Assembly (NCBI RefSeq): GCF_963677195.1 | Contig: NZ_OY781918.1 | Span: 1,972,923-2,036,922 of the forward strand | Length of the DNA stretch: 64,000 nucleotides | Direction of reading: 5' to 3' | Source of the DNA: an uncultured Marinifilum sp. | GTDB lineage: Bacteria; Bacteroidota; Bacteroidia; Bacteroidales; Marinifilaceae | Shown: piece after piece, positions 25,280 to 33,292 of the stretch | Layout of the letters: each line of letters begins with the position of its first letter | Position numbering within the stretch: position 1 is the stretch's first letter | The notes under the pieces: model-generated | What the model saw: only the letters and a program-made list of their open reading frames with translations | What the model was told of the DNA's origin: nothing | Database searches by the model: none | Translations under genes and position numbers: made by a program

Positions 25280-25305
25280 TTTACTGGGTAAAACTATCCA
25301 GTAAA
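25280..25305 (-). promoter_or_regulatory. Palindromic site at the sspB promoter (putative operator)
   Basis: Arms of 11 bp with one mismatch (25280-25290 and 25295-25305, TTTACTGGGTA against TATCCAGTAAA on the + strand) are separated by AAAC. Read on the minus strand, TTTA, 19 bp, then TAGTTTTA resembles a weak -33/-7 promoter overlapped by the palindrome. It sits 10 bp before the sspB ATG, as expected for a repressor binding site. No repressor gene lies in the island. Confidence 0.5.
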
Positions 25306-26968
25306 GTTACTCTTTTAAATCTAAAATGCATTTTTAAACAGGATCATTTTTTATAATCTATAAGGATTAAGATAAATAAAACTTGTGTAGTCATCAAGAA
25401 TACAGATGATTGTGTGTGATTGGTTTATTACTTGGGCATGATTATTTAATAAAAGTGAAATTAAGAAATTCTCACCAATAGCGCGAGTTTTCACCTCTTG
25501 TTCTGCGCATGCAGAATTACTATAAGTGTTTCCCTTTAATTTGTAATTTACGAGTTATGAGTTCAGAATTTCTATATTGGAAAAAATAAACAGGAAATAA
25601 GGCGTTCCCTCCTCGGGTTTTGGCAAAAATTACGCCAGGGGTTCCAAAATCCTTTTGCCCATTTCGCTGGTTTTTCAACACGGGCAGTCCTTTTTCTAGT
25701 AAAGGGTCTTCATGGGCAAAAGGCCTTTGTTACAAAATTGCTACATCGCCAGTTAATTATAGTATTGTAGGGGGAGTTAAGGCAACAAAATGTTTAAGCT
25801 AATTGCAGGAAAGGCCGCAACCCTGTCACAATTTTCGCGCTGCAACCACTCGTCACTCACAGCAATTCCCGGCTTCCCGGCCTCGTGGTCTCAACCTCGC
25901 ACCCAGGTAGTATAAAGAAAGGGGAGAAGTAAATCGAAAGTAGCCATACAAATTATAAAAAAATACCACCAGGCAAAAAGCCTCCATTGCTCACTTAAGG
26001 CTCGCCTGCTAGGTCGGGTGCTATCAGTTTTTGTCATCTTTTTTGAGCGGCCACGCTCAGTACTTTCCCCTGGTAAAAATTTTGCATCCTGCAGTAAAAT
26101 TGTTTTGGTTTAAAGCCCGAAAGGAGACAGAAGTAATAAGTAAAGTGTATTTAAAGGCAAAATTTTCTACCTGGGTAAATCCCTTTCGCTACACACCCGG
26201 GTCAAGGATTATCAGCACAAAATTAAATATCTGTGCAAAATCAATCCAGGCACAAAATCCAAAACCACCACAAACTCCATCCTTCACCCGGCAACCCCCA
26301 CCGCCGCTTCAAAAAAGCCGCCAAAAACTGCTGGCAGGCAATCACAGGTTTTCAACCTGTTTTACTTGCCAGTCACACCCTCCCACTCGCGGGCGGCTCG
26401 CACCCTTTATGACACAGCAGCTATCACCACCACTTTCCCCACCACCACCCTTAAACTGCTTTGATATGCAGTTATTTTAGTTTAATGCCGATCGACTTTT
26501 TGTTGTCCTCTATTAAGTAGAAAGTTGGTAGAAATCATTAAAAAAGCGAATCGGTATAATGCATTAAAAACAAAAATATATTACACTGATCTTACTTCTA
26601 AATTGAATAGCAGATTTATATTTCATTCCCAATTGATCGCAGTAGTATTTATCATTCATATTTTCACTTTTTACTTATCCCTTTTTCCTTCATCCTTTAT
26701 CCTTCATCCTTGTTCCTTATACCTTTCAGGCATTTCCTCCTCCCTGATAAACAAAGATATTTCCTCTGTCCGTTCCAATATCAACAGTTTTTCCCGTTTG
26801 CAGGTCCAAATGGTACCAGCAAGTCAAGCTTATACAAAGTTTTGATGGATTTTTTGATCCAAACAATTTTAAGGGGCATAAAAAATCCACCAAAAAGCTT
26901 GACAAGTCCACGCATTTCGGATAATGATTGGATGTTTATCAGAGAGCAGGAAAAACTATGGATGAGGC
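25306..26968. other. Long C-rich non-coding stretch, no convincing gene
   Basis: Nearly 1.7 kb between sspB and the DUF5675 gene. From about 25590 to 26450 the + strand is rich in C (AACCACCACA, CTCCCACTCGCGGG) and clearly different from the AT-rich flanks. Open frames in it translate to Pro/Ser/Phe-rich low complexity and are not believed. Fragments such as GGCGTTCCCTCCTCGGG (about 25601) and TGCAACCACTCGTCACTCAC (about 25841) look like pieces of repeated intergenic elements of Bacteroidota. A pyrimidine tract follows at 26665. Confidence 0.55.
26665..26735 (+). repeat. Pyrimidine-rich repeat tract, second copy type
   Basis: Nearly all C and T, with TTTTCCTTCATCC, TTTATCCTTCATCC and similar units. 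It has the same style as the tract at 11255-11345, on the same strand, on the other side of the Ssp island. The two tracts are about 15.4 kb apart. Confidence 0.55.
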
Positions 26969-27418
26969 TTAGCTGTTAATGATTTCCAGCACTACCTTTT
27001 TTCCTGATTTAATGGTCTGATCAAGCAGAGCAGTTAGTTGCTTTTCTAGACTGCCCTGAATTACCTCCTCCGAAATCCGGTTCCTGGCAATGAGAATGCA
27101 TCCCGAAGTATCGCTATGCCGGTTTCCACCATGAAATCGAATGCCTGTAAATTTCAGACCCATCGCTTTAATACTACCATCATCCTGATTGTAAATTAAG
27201 CACATTCTTCTTTTAAAATGAGGACTGTAGTTAATCTTTACTTTGTAGATGTAGGCCGGAATAGCTGTGTGACCAGCTACCTTAATTCCCCAGGCCCTGA
27301 CAGTATCCTCCAGAGTGTATCCAAAAAAAGTACCATCGATATATAATTTTCCAGGTGTAGCATGAGCAGTATAGCCCGATCGAATTAATCGAAGCGATAA
27401 AATTTGTTCGTTTTCCAT
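26969..27418 (-). CDS. DUF5675 family protein
   Basis: The preferred start (ATG on the minus strand at 27418, MENEQILSLRLI) gives 149 residues. A longer frame to 27490 starts with a poor, non-homologous-looking stretch. The body reads GKLYIDGTFFGYTLEDTVR, HTAIPAYIYKVKINYSPHFK and GIRFHGGNRHSDTSGCILIA. This is the usual DUF5675 layout (ending ...SGCI...), with conserved His and Cys that recall L,D-transpeptidase-like sites. Members are frequent in prophages and phage-derived islands of Bacteroidota and may act on the cell wall; that role is inferred. It is divergent from the small membrane protein at 27537. Confidence 0.75.
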   Translation of the reverse strand: MENEQILSLRLIRSGYTAHATPGKLYIDGTFFGYTLEDTVRAWGIKVAGHTAIPAYIYKVKINYSPHFKRRMCLIYNQDDGSIKAMGLKFTGIRFHGGNRHSDTSGCILIARNRISEEVIQGSLEKQLTALLDQTIKSGKKVVLEIINS

Positions 27419-27536
27419 ATCTAAAAATAAATTTAAAGTAAATGAGTGTATTCTAAAGTAAATGAGGATGTTACAAAAACATTCTTTCATTTTGTTACGT
27501 AGGTTTGTGTAAAGTGTTTAAGCTAAAAATTTAATT

Positions 27537-27773
27537 ATGAAGAACATTACCTCATTTACAGTCGGAACTCTTTCCACTATGGGAATGGCCGAATCTCTTG
27601 GATTTCACCCCGAAGTTATTGATGCCGCTCAGGCAATGCCCATTGATAGCTTGGAAGCCATTCTTTCATTAATAGGTGGAACATTTTCTACTGTAATTAT
27701 CGCACTGCTAAAACGCAGGTGGAAAAGACGAGAAGAGAGACGAAAAAAACGGTCTGAACCTCCTGGGGACTAA
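27537..27773 (+). CDS. Small membrane protein, holin-like
   Basis: The 78-residue protein has one hydrophobic segment (about 42-61, LEAILSLIGGTFSTVIIALL) followed by a very basic tail (KRRWKRREERRKKR). The size, the single helix and the charged C-terminus are holin-like. The position between a DUF5675 cell-wall-type protein and a DUF6266 protein repeats a cassette seen in Bacteroidota. It is preceded by 46 bp of non-coding sequence after the divergent frame and followed by 64 bp before the next gene. No stronger assignment is possible, and the holin role is a guess from shape and context. Confidence 0.65.
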   Translation: MKNITSFTVGTLSTMGMAESLGFHPEVIDAAQAMPIDSLEAILSLIGGTFSTVIIALLKRRWKRREERRKKRSEPPGD

Positions 27774-27837
27774 GTCCGTATCTGTCTCAATTCTATGTTA
27801 AATAACTATTAATTACTAACCCCTAATTTTAATTATC

Positions 27838-28461
27838 ATGGGAAAATACACTCAAGGGATCCTGGGCCCATTCTCAGGAAAAGTTGGAGCCATAGTAGGT
27901 TCCAGTTGGAAAGGAGTGAATTATATCAAGTCGCTTCCAGGTCCTAACACCTCCAATACCGAGAAACAACAGGTGCAGCGCAGTCGCTTTAAGTCTGTTG
28001 TCAAAATGGCCTCCTCGCTATTGGCAAGTTTGATTCGTCCGGTTTGGAATCTGTCAGCCGGGAAAATAACCGGTTACAATTTGTTTGTGAAAACCAATCT
28101 TGCAGCTTTCGATGAAAGTGGTGAGTTGAGTAATTTCGAAGACTTTAAAGCTTCGGTAGGTTCTTTGGTTCTTCCTGGCAATTTGAGTATCGTGAATGAT
28201 ACTGAAGTGAGCTCCGGCATTACAGTTTCTTGGAGCGATGAAAGTGCAAATGGAATTGGCCAGGCCGATGATCAACTGCATTTACTGATTCTGAAAGATG
28301 ATCAGGTGCAGGTATTGCATCCCGGAACTTTACGTTCTGCCGAAACAGCAGATGTGACCCTTCCTTTTGAACCAGGTATGTTGCATGTGTATGCATATTT
28401 TGGAGCTGCAGATGGAAGTGAGTTTTCTGTAGATCTGCACGAAACGATCATGCTGACCTAA
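27838..28461 (+). CDS. DUF6266 family protein
   Basis: The 207-residue protein begins MGKYTQGILGPFSGKVGAIV and continues with SSWKGVNYIKSLPGP, which is the characteristic opening of DUF6266. A linker with phage-head-like wording (LLASLIRPVWNLSAGKITGY) and a C-terminal beta domain (about 115-207) follow. Proteins of this family are abundant and often multicopy in Bacteroidota; their role is not established to my knowledge, but they often sit beside phage-like or contractile-injection-type genes. It probably shares a transcript with the holin-like gene 64 bp upstream. A terminator follows at 28486. Confidence 0.8.
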   Translation: MGKYTQGILGPFSGKVGAIVGSSWKGVNYIKSLPGPNTSNTEKQQVQRSRFKSVVKMASSLLASLIRPVWNLSAGKITGYNLFVKTNLAAFDESGELSNFEDFKASVGSLVLPGNLSIVNDTEVSSGITVSWSDESANGIGQADDQLHLLILKDDQVQVLHPGTLRSAETADVTLPFEPGMLHVYAYFGAADGSEFSVDLHETIMLT

Positions 28462-28485
28462 TTTTTTGAAAGAAAATTTTTCTGT

Positions 28486-28517
28486 AAGCTGCCTCGAAAA
28501 TTTCGTGGCAGCTTTTT
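28486..28517 (+). terminator. Terminator after the DUF6266 gene
   Basis: 8-bp stem (AAGCTGCC at 28486-28493, GGCAGCTT at 28507-28514), with further pairing of CGAAA/TTTCG in the loop and a T run. Confidence 0.85.
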
Positions 28518-28665
28518 ATTTTTTGGTAAAAAATGAATTCAATATTATTTTGTAAAAAGAACATCTTGCATTTTGTTGCTCCAAAATTAAGTTCTGAACT
28601 GTACGTTTTAAAGCGATAAAATGAGAAAATTGTTGCAACCATGTTGCAACTTCTTAAAAAGTAAA

Positions 28666-28689
28666 AAGGCTTTCATTTCTGAAAGCCTT
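28666..28689 (-). terminator. Terminator after tRNA-Pro
   Basis: Arms AAGGCTTTCA (28666-28675) and TGAAAGCCTT (28680-28689) form a 10-bp stem with a 4-nt loop. On the minus strand it is followed by T5. It lies 11 bp beyond the tRNA 3' end. Confidence 0.85.
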
Positions 28690-28700
28690 GATTTTACTAG

Positions 28701-28776
28701 TCGGGGCGAGAAGATTCGAACTTCCGACCCCACGCCCCCCAGACGTGTACTCTAAACCTGGCTGAGCTACGCCCCG
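28701..28776 (-). tRNA. tRNA-Pro (anticodon GGG)
   Basis: Read on the minus strand, the 5' arm CGGGGCG pairs with CGCCCCG before discriminator A. The D stem (GCTC...GAGT) and the T arm with GTTCGAATC are present. The anticodon stem CACGT/GCGTG closes a 7-nt loop CTGGGGG, which gives anticodon GGG (proline). The 3' CCA is not encoded. Length is 76 nt. tRNA genes often serve as integration sites, and the accessory block ends just to the left of this one, but I found no duplicated tRNA end. Confidence 0.95.
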
Positions 28777-28884
28777 ATTTTAGTTTAGCAAATATAATGC
28801 ATGCAATATAATTGACAAAAAAAAACAATATGAAAGATTCAAGTTAATTGATGTTAATATCTATTTATTCTATAAATAAACACA

Positions 28885-28915
28885 TTTGTAGTTATCTAGA
28901 TATTTTGTAGATTTG
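28885..28915 (+). promoter_or_regulatory. Bacteroidota-type promoter of trxB
   Basis: TTTG (28885-28888), a 19-bp spacer, then TAGATTTG (28908-28915). This fits the TTTG-N19-TAnnTTTG consensus. Transcription would begin near 28922, about 35 bp before the trxB ATG. Confidence 0.7.
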
Positions 28916-28956
28916 CTTATCAAAATCTTATTTAGAAACAGAATTATTAAAGATAT

Positions 28957-29949
28957 ATGGAATTTAAGTCAATGAATTTGAAGGATAATGCACCTGTATC
29001 TCCTGAGGGTGAAGTAGAAAAAGTTAAATGTTTAATTGTTGGATCGGGACCTGCGGGTTATACAGCAGCTATTTATGCCGCAAGAGCCAATTTAAATCCG
29101 GTGTTGATTGAGGGGTTGCAGCCAGGAGGACAGTTAACTACTACTACCGAGGTTGATAATTTTCCAGGATATGCCGATGGTGTTACAGGTCCTGATATGA
29201 TGGCAGACTTAAAGAAGCAGGCAGAGCGTTTTGGTACTGATTGTCGCTGGGGTTTAGTTACTGAAGTCGATTTTTCTTCTTATCCGCACAAAGTAGTTGT
29301 TGATGGAAAGAAAAAAATAGAAGCTGAATCTGTAATTTTGGCGACAGGAGCTACAGCTAAATATTTAGGTTTCCCAACCGAAGCTAAATATATGGGGTCT
29401 GGTGTTTCCGCATGTGCTACCTGCGATGGATTTTTCTATCGCGGAAAAGATGTTGCCGTTGTAGGTGGTGGCGATACTGCTGCCGAAGAAGCAACCTATT
29501 TGGCAGGTTTGTGTAATAAAGTATATTTAATTGTTCGAAAAGATTACTTGCGTGCATCGAAGGCAATGCAGGATCGTGTGTTTAAAACCGAAAATATTGA
29601 AGTTTTATTTGAGCACAATACCAAAGAATTGTATGGCGATGGAGTAGTAGAGGGAGCAAAGCTAATTAAAAGAATGGGTGAATCCGATGAGAGCGAAGTC
29701 GATATAAAAATTGATGGTTATTTTGTAGCCATTGGACATACGCCGAACTCAAAAATATTCAGTGATTACGTAAAAACCGATGAGCAGGGTTATGTTTTAA
29801 CCGAGCCGGATACAACTAAAACGAATGTTCCAGGGGTATTTGCTTCAGGAGATTTAAAGGATCCTCATTATCGTCAGGCAATTACTTCAGCTGGTTCCGG
29901 ATGCATGGCAGCTATGGACGCAGAGAGATTCCTTGCTGAAAGAGAATAG
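28957..29949 (+). CDS. trxB: Thioredoxin reductase
   Basis: The 330-residue flavoprotein has the FAD-binding motif GSGPAGYTAAIYAARA (from residue 29) and the redox-active pair Cys153/Cys156 in ACATCDGFF. The NADPH-binding motif is VVGGGDTAAEEA, and the FAD-proximal end is GVFASGDLKD. It moves electrons from NADPH to thioredoxin in the cytosol, supporting ribonucleotide reductase and protein thiol repair. The N-terminus has about 22 residues before the first strand, a little longer than usual; ATG 28972 is an alternative start. A good promoter precedes it and a terminator follows, so it is a single-gene unit. Confidence 0.95.
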   Translation: MEFKSMNLKDNAPVSPEGEVEKVKCLIVGSGPAGYTAAIYAARANLNPVLIEGLQPGGQLTTTTEVDNFPGYADGVTGPDMMADLKKQAERFGTDCRWGLVTEVDFSSYPHKVVVDGKKKIEAESVILATGATAKYLGFPTEAKYMGSGVSACATCDGFFYRGKDVAVVGGGDTAAEEATYLAGLCNKVYLIVRKDYLRASKAMQDRVFKTENIEVLFEHNTKELYGDGVVEGAKLIKRMGESDESEVDIKIDGYFVAIGHTPNSKIFSDYVKTDEQGYVLTEPDTTKTNVPGVFASGDLKDPHYRQAITSAGSGCMAAMDAERFLAERE

Positions 29950-29995
29950 ATTTAATTATATAATTATTCAGATTTTGAATAAAGATTATTAAAAA

Positions 29996-30032
29996 AAATA
30001 TCCCGACTAAATTTTAGTTGGGATATTTTTTT
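29996..30032 (+). terminator. Terminator after trxB
   Basis: 16-bp stem with one G-T pair (arms about 29996-30011 and 30013-30028, AAATATCCCGACTAAA against TTTAGTTGGGATATTT) ending in a T run. Confidence 0.85.
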
Positions 30033-30042
30033 GTGCACAAAA

Positions 30043-30070
30043 AAAACGGTATTCAATTGAATACCGTTTT
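30043..30070 (-). terminator. Palindromic terminator of the alpha-oxoamine synthase gene
   Basis: A perfect 28-bp palindrome centred at 30056/30057 (arms AAAACGGTATTCAA and complement). It lies 20 bp after the stop of the leftward gene. Confidence 0.75.
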
Positions 30071-30090
30071 AAATATATTTTTAGCTTAAA

Positions 30091-31341
30091 TTACTGATTG
30101 AAAATATCAGCAAATTTTTCGTTGCTATATTTACCTTCTTTTAGTTTTTTAGATACTTCCTGAAATGCATTTACAGTGTACTCAACATCTTCAAGAGAGT
30201 GAGTAGCTGTAGGAATTAAACGAAGTAATAGCTGACCTTTAGGGATTACAGGATAAACTACGATTGAACAGAAAATATTGTAATTTTCTCTTAAGTCCAT
30301 TGTAACCTGAGTACCTTCAGCAACACTACCCGATAAATAAACAGGAGTTACAGGAGATTCAGTCACACCAATATTTAATCCAGCATCTTTTAACCCGTTT
30401 TGAAGAGAATGGGCAACGCTCCAAAGTTGTTCACGTAATCCTGGTTCTGTTTTTAGTAAGTCAAGTCGCTTAATAGCACCTTCAACCATTGGCATTGGTA
30501 ACGATTTAGCAAAGATCTGAGATCTCATTGTATATCTTAAATAAGTACCTACTTCTTCGCTACATGCGATAAAAGCACCAATACCTGCCATTGCTTTTGC
30601 AAATGTGCTAAAATGTAAGTCTACTTTATCTTCAACACCAAAGTGTTCAACCGTACCAGCACCGGTTTTCCCCATTACACCAAAACCATGAGCATCATCA
30701 ACCAATAAACGGAAATTGAAATCATCTTTCATTGCACAGATTTCGTCCAATTTACCAAGGTCACCAGCCATACCAAATACACCTTCAGTAATTACAAGAA
30801 TACCACCACCAGTTTTTTCAACCCATTTGGTAGCACGTTCTAATTCTTTCTTAAGGTTATCCATGTCGTTATGTGGGAATACAAAACGCTTGCCTGGATG
30901 AAGTCTAAGACCATCCATGATACATGCATGAGATTCTGAGTCATATACAATAACATCATGACGACCAACCATCGCATCGATAATTGATACCATTCCCTGA
31001 TAACCAAAATTTAAAAGGAAAGCATCTGGTTTTCCTACAAATTCAGCTAGTTGAGATTCTAATTCTTCATGAAGACTTGTTTGTCCCGACATCATACGGG
31101 CTCCCATAGGATAAGCTAAACCCCATTTTTCAGATGCTTCTGCATCAACTTTTCTAACTTCCGGGTGATTTGCTAATCCGATATAGTTATTTAAACTCCA
31201 TGTTAAAACCTCTTTTCCGCGAAATTTCATTCTTGAGTTAATTTCACCTTCCAACTTAGGAAAAGCAAAATAACCATGAGCTTGTTTTGCGTACTGTCCG
31301 ATATTCCCTTTTTGGGTTTTTATTTTGTCAAAAATATCCAC
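30091..31341 (-). CDS. Alpha-oxoamine synthase family PLP enzyme (Kbl/BioF/serine palmitoyltransferase-like)
   Basis: The 416-residue PLP-dependent acyltransferase has the family features NNYIGLANHPEV, SGQTSLHEELE, DDAHGFGVMGKTG, and the PLP lysine Lys249 in HFSTFAKAMAG. Enzymes of this family condense an amino acid with an acyl-CoA. Candidates are glycine C-acetyltransferase, 8-amino-7-oxononanoate synthase, serine palmitoyltransferase, or the cysteate acyltransferase of sulfonolipid synthesis. The long N-terminal section (KFRGKEVLTWSLNNY) and the C-terminal extension (KLKEGKYSNEKFADIFNQ) suggest a Bacteroidota subgroup distinct from classical Kbl. No tdh or bio gene is nearby, so the substrate is unassigned. 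Confidence 0.8.
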   Translation of the reverse strand: MDIFDKIKTQKGNIGQYAKQAHGYFAFPKLEGEINSRMKFRGKEVLTWSLNNYIGLANHPEVRKVDAEASEKWGLAYPMGARMMSGQTSLHEELESQLAEFVGKPDAFLLNFGYQGMVSIIDAMVGRHDVIVYDSESHACIMDGLRLHPGKRFVFPHNDMDNLKKELERATKWVEKTGGGILVITEGVFGMAGDLGKLDEICAMKDDFNFRLLVDDAHGFGVMGKTGAGTVEHFGVEDKVDLHFSTFAKAMAGIGAFIACSEEVGTYLRYTMRSQIFAKSLPMPMVEGAIKRLDLLKTEPGLREQLWSVAHSLQNGLKDAGLNIGVTESPVTPVYLSGSVAEGTQVTMDLRENYNIFCSIVVYPVIPKGQLLLRLIPTATHSLEDVEYTVNAFQEVSKKLKEGKYSNEKFADIFNQ

Positions 31342-31446
31342 GATTTATGCTTTTTGAGTTATATTCTTACTAATGCTTGCAAAAGTAATCTTTTTTAAAA
31401 TTAAACCAATAAATATTAAAGAATTGTATAATATGAACAGAAAGTA

Positions 31447-31477
31447 TTTAATAATTCGAATGAAAACTTTATCTTTG
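31447..31477 (+). promoter_or_regulatory. Probable promoter of bamD
   Basis: TTTA (31447-31450), 19 bp, TATCTTTG (31470-31477). Transcription would begin near 31484, after the upstream ATG at 31482. This supports the lipoprotein-type start ATG at 31509. Confidence 0.5.
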
Positions 31478-31508
31478 CAAAATGCAAAAAAATATAGTAG
31501 CTGAACCT

Positions 31509-32312
31509 ATGAGAAAAATAATTTTCCTGTTTGTGCTTTTTGCCTTTGTTTTAACAGGCTGTAGTGATTATCAAAAATTACTAAAAAGCACAGATAATTC
31601 CCTTAAGTACAAGAAAGCTGTGGAGTATTACAATGCTGAGCAATATGTAAAAGCCGCAACTCTTTTCGAGGATTTACTTCCTATTTACAGAGGAACAAGT
31701 AAAGCAGAAACAATAAGTTACTATATTTCTTACTGTTCTTACGGGCAAGGAGATTACATTTCGGCTGGGTATTTTTTTAGAAATTTTCTAAAAACATTTC
31801 CAGATAGCCCTTATTCAGAAGAGAGTTTATACATGAGTGCATATTGCTATTATTTAGAGTCGCCTAAGCCTCGTCTAGATCAGAGCCCAACAACGAATGC
31901 GATAGATGCATTACAATTATATATTAATCGATATCCGAATTCTACAAGAATTCCAAAATGTAATGAGTATATTGATGAGTTACAGGATAAGCTTGTTTAT
32001 AAATCTTATTTAAGTGCAAGGAACTATTACGATAGAGAAAAATATCCTTCAGCAATTATAGCATTGCAAAATGGGTTGAAAGATTATCCTGGATCTTCGT
32101 ATCGAGAAAGTTTAATGTTTATGCTTTTCGAATCGAAATTTCAATTGGCAAGTAAAAGTATTCCGTCGAAACAACGTGAGAGATATAACAATGCGAAAGA
32201 AGAATATTATTCTTTTGTAGATGAGTACCCTGAAAGTAAGTACCTAAAGCGTGCCGAAAATATGATTGAAGATATTGAATCATACTTAAGTAAGTTTAAT
32301 ACCAATAATTAA
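31509..32312 (+). CDS. bamD: Outer-membrane assembly lipoprotein BamD
   Basis: Start ATG 31509 gives 267 residues with a lipoprotein signal (MRKIIFLFVLFAFVLTGCS) and a lipid-attachment Cys after about 18 residues. ATG 31482 would put nine non-signal residues in front and lies before the likely transcription start. TPR-like repeats follow (YKKAVEYYNAEQYVKAATLF, then YFFRNFLKTFPDSPYSEESL). BamD forms part of the BAM complex that inserts beta-barrel proteins into the outer membrane, from the periplasmic side. It is 23 bp upstream of rpoZ, an order conserved in Bacteroidota, with coaBC, porD and recN following. Confidence 0.92.
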   Translation: MRKIIFLFVLFAFVLTGCSDYQKLLKSTDNSLKYKKAVEYYNAEQYVKAATLFEDLLPIYRGTSKAETISYYISYCSYGQGDYISAGYFFRNFLKTFPDSPYSEESLYMSAYCYYLESPKPRLDQSPTTNAIDALQLYINRYPNSTRIPKCNEYIDELQDKLVYKSYLSARNYYDREKYPSAIIALQNGLKDYPGSSYRESLMFMLFESKFQLASKSIPSKQRERYNNAKEEYYSFVDEYPESKYLKRAENMIEDIESYLSKFNTNN

Positions 32313-32335
32313 AATAGATCTAATTCTTAGACAGT

Positions 32336-32671
32336 ATGGATTACAAAAAAACAAATGCAGCAAGTTCTACTATTACCCGTAACATGACAGAACTAAGTGA
32401 AGATGTGGGTAATGTATATGAATCTGTTATGATTATGGCCAAAAGGTCAAATCAAATTGCTGTTGAACTGAAAAGTGAACTGAATAAGAAGTTGCAGGAA
32501 TTTGCATCTTATACAGACAACTTAGAAGAGGTCTTTGAGAATCGTGAGCAGATTGAAATCTCTAAATATTATGAGAGACTTCCTAAGCCAACTTTAATAG
32601 CAGTTGAGGAGTTTATCAATGGAGATATCTATTATAGAAATCCTGCGAAAGAGACAAAAACAGAAGAGTAA
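32336..32671 (+). CDS. rpoZ: RNA polymerase omega subunit (Bacteroidota type)
   Basis: The 111-residue protein has the Rpb6/omega core: TRNMTELSEDVGNVYESVMI, then MAKRSNQIAVELKSELNKKL. The form of N-terminus and the acidic tail are those of Bacteroidota omega proteins. Omega helps assemble the beta' subunit of RNA polymerase. It follows bamD by 23 bp and ends at a strong terminator (32688), so bamD and rpoZ form one unit separate from coaBC. Confidence 0.9.
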   Translation: MDYKKTNAASSTITRNMTELSEDVGNVYESVMIMAKRSNQIAVELKSELNKKLQEFASYTDNLEEVFENREQIEISKYYERLPKPTLIAVEEFINGDIYYRNPAKETKTEE

Positions 32672-32687
32672 TTATTAGATAATTAGC

Positions 32688-32719
32688 AGGTTCCCTTTTT
32701 TATTAGGGAACCTTTTTTA
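32688..32719 (+). terminator. Terminator after rpoZ
   Basis: 9-bp stem AGGTTCCCT (32688-32696) / AGGGAACCT (32705-32713) with a T-rich loop and a T run. Confidence 0.9.
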
Positions 32720-32734
32720 TTTTGATGAAAATTT

Positions 32735-33292
32735 ATGTTAAAAGGTAAAAATATCCTGCTTGGAGTTACTGCAAGTATTGCGGCATATAAAGCAGCCACA
32801 TTGGTTCGTTTATTGGTAAAAGAAGGTGCAACTGTAAAAGTGATAATGACACCTTATGGTAAAGAATTTATTTCGCCAGTAACTATGGCAACATTATCTA
32901 AAAATACGGTACTTTCCGATTTTTTTAAACATGATGATGGTGCTTGGAATAGTCATGTTGACCTTGGGATTTGGGCCGATGTTTTATTAATTGCTCCAAC
33001 TACTGCAAATACAATGGCCAAAATGGCTCACGGAATTTGTGATAACCTGCTTTTAACAACCTACCTATCTGCAAAATGTCCCGTAATTCACACACCAGCT
33101 ATGGATTTGGATATGTTTAAACATCCGGCAACTCTCCGTAATATGGAAATACTAAGATCTTATGGAGATACCTTTATTGAACCATCGAGCGGTGAATTAG
33201 CTAGTGGTTTATATGGGAAAGGCAGAATGGAAGAGCCGGAAGTTATCGTTAAAAAATTAGTTGACTTTTTTGAGGATAAAAAAAAAAGCTGA
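32735..33292 (+). CDS. coaBC: CoaC half of phosphopantothenoylcysteine decarboxylase/synthetase, frame broken in poly-A
   Basis: The 185-residue flavoprotein domain reads GVTASIAAYKAATLVRLLVK, with the catalytic His in SHVDLGIWAD (HxD), the Asn in APTTANTMAKMA and the PAMDLDMF block. It decarboxylates phosphopantothenoylcysteine in coenzyme A synthesis. The frame ends at TGA 33290-33292, directly after a run of ten A residues (33278-33287). In the -1 frame the sequence continues without interruption into the CoaB domain. A normal bifunctional CoaBC of about 401 residues would result if the run had one more A or if the ribosome slipped back by one. The separate-gene reading is less likely, because the CoaB part has no normal start. 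Confidence 0.88.
   Translation: MLKGKNILLGVTASIAAYKAATLVRLLVKEGATVKVIMTPYGKEFISPVTMATLSKNTVLSDFFKHDDGAWNSHVDLGIWADVLLIAPTTANTMAKMAHGICDNLLLTTYLSAKCPVIHTPAMDLDMFKHPATLRNMEILRSYGDTFIEPSSGELASGLYGKGRMEEPEVIVKKLVDFFEDKKKS

Noticed and set aside
25620..26979. Several open frames of 60-149 codons in the C-rich block
   Set aside because: Translations are Pro/Ser/Phe-rich low complexity that follows from base composition. There is no start context and no domain.
28701..28776. tRNA-Pro as the attachment site of the whole 5-28.7 kb accessory block
   Set aside because: No second copy of the tRNA 3' end was found near 5-6.5 kb, so an att pair could not be shown.
31482..31508. Upstream ATG of bamD
   Set aside because: It would add residues before the lipoprotein signal and lies at or before the predicted transcription start.
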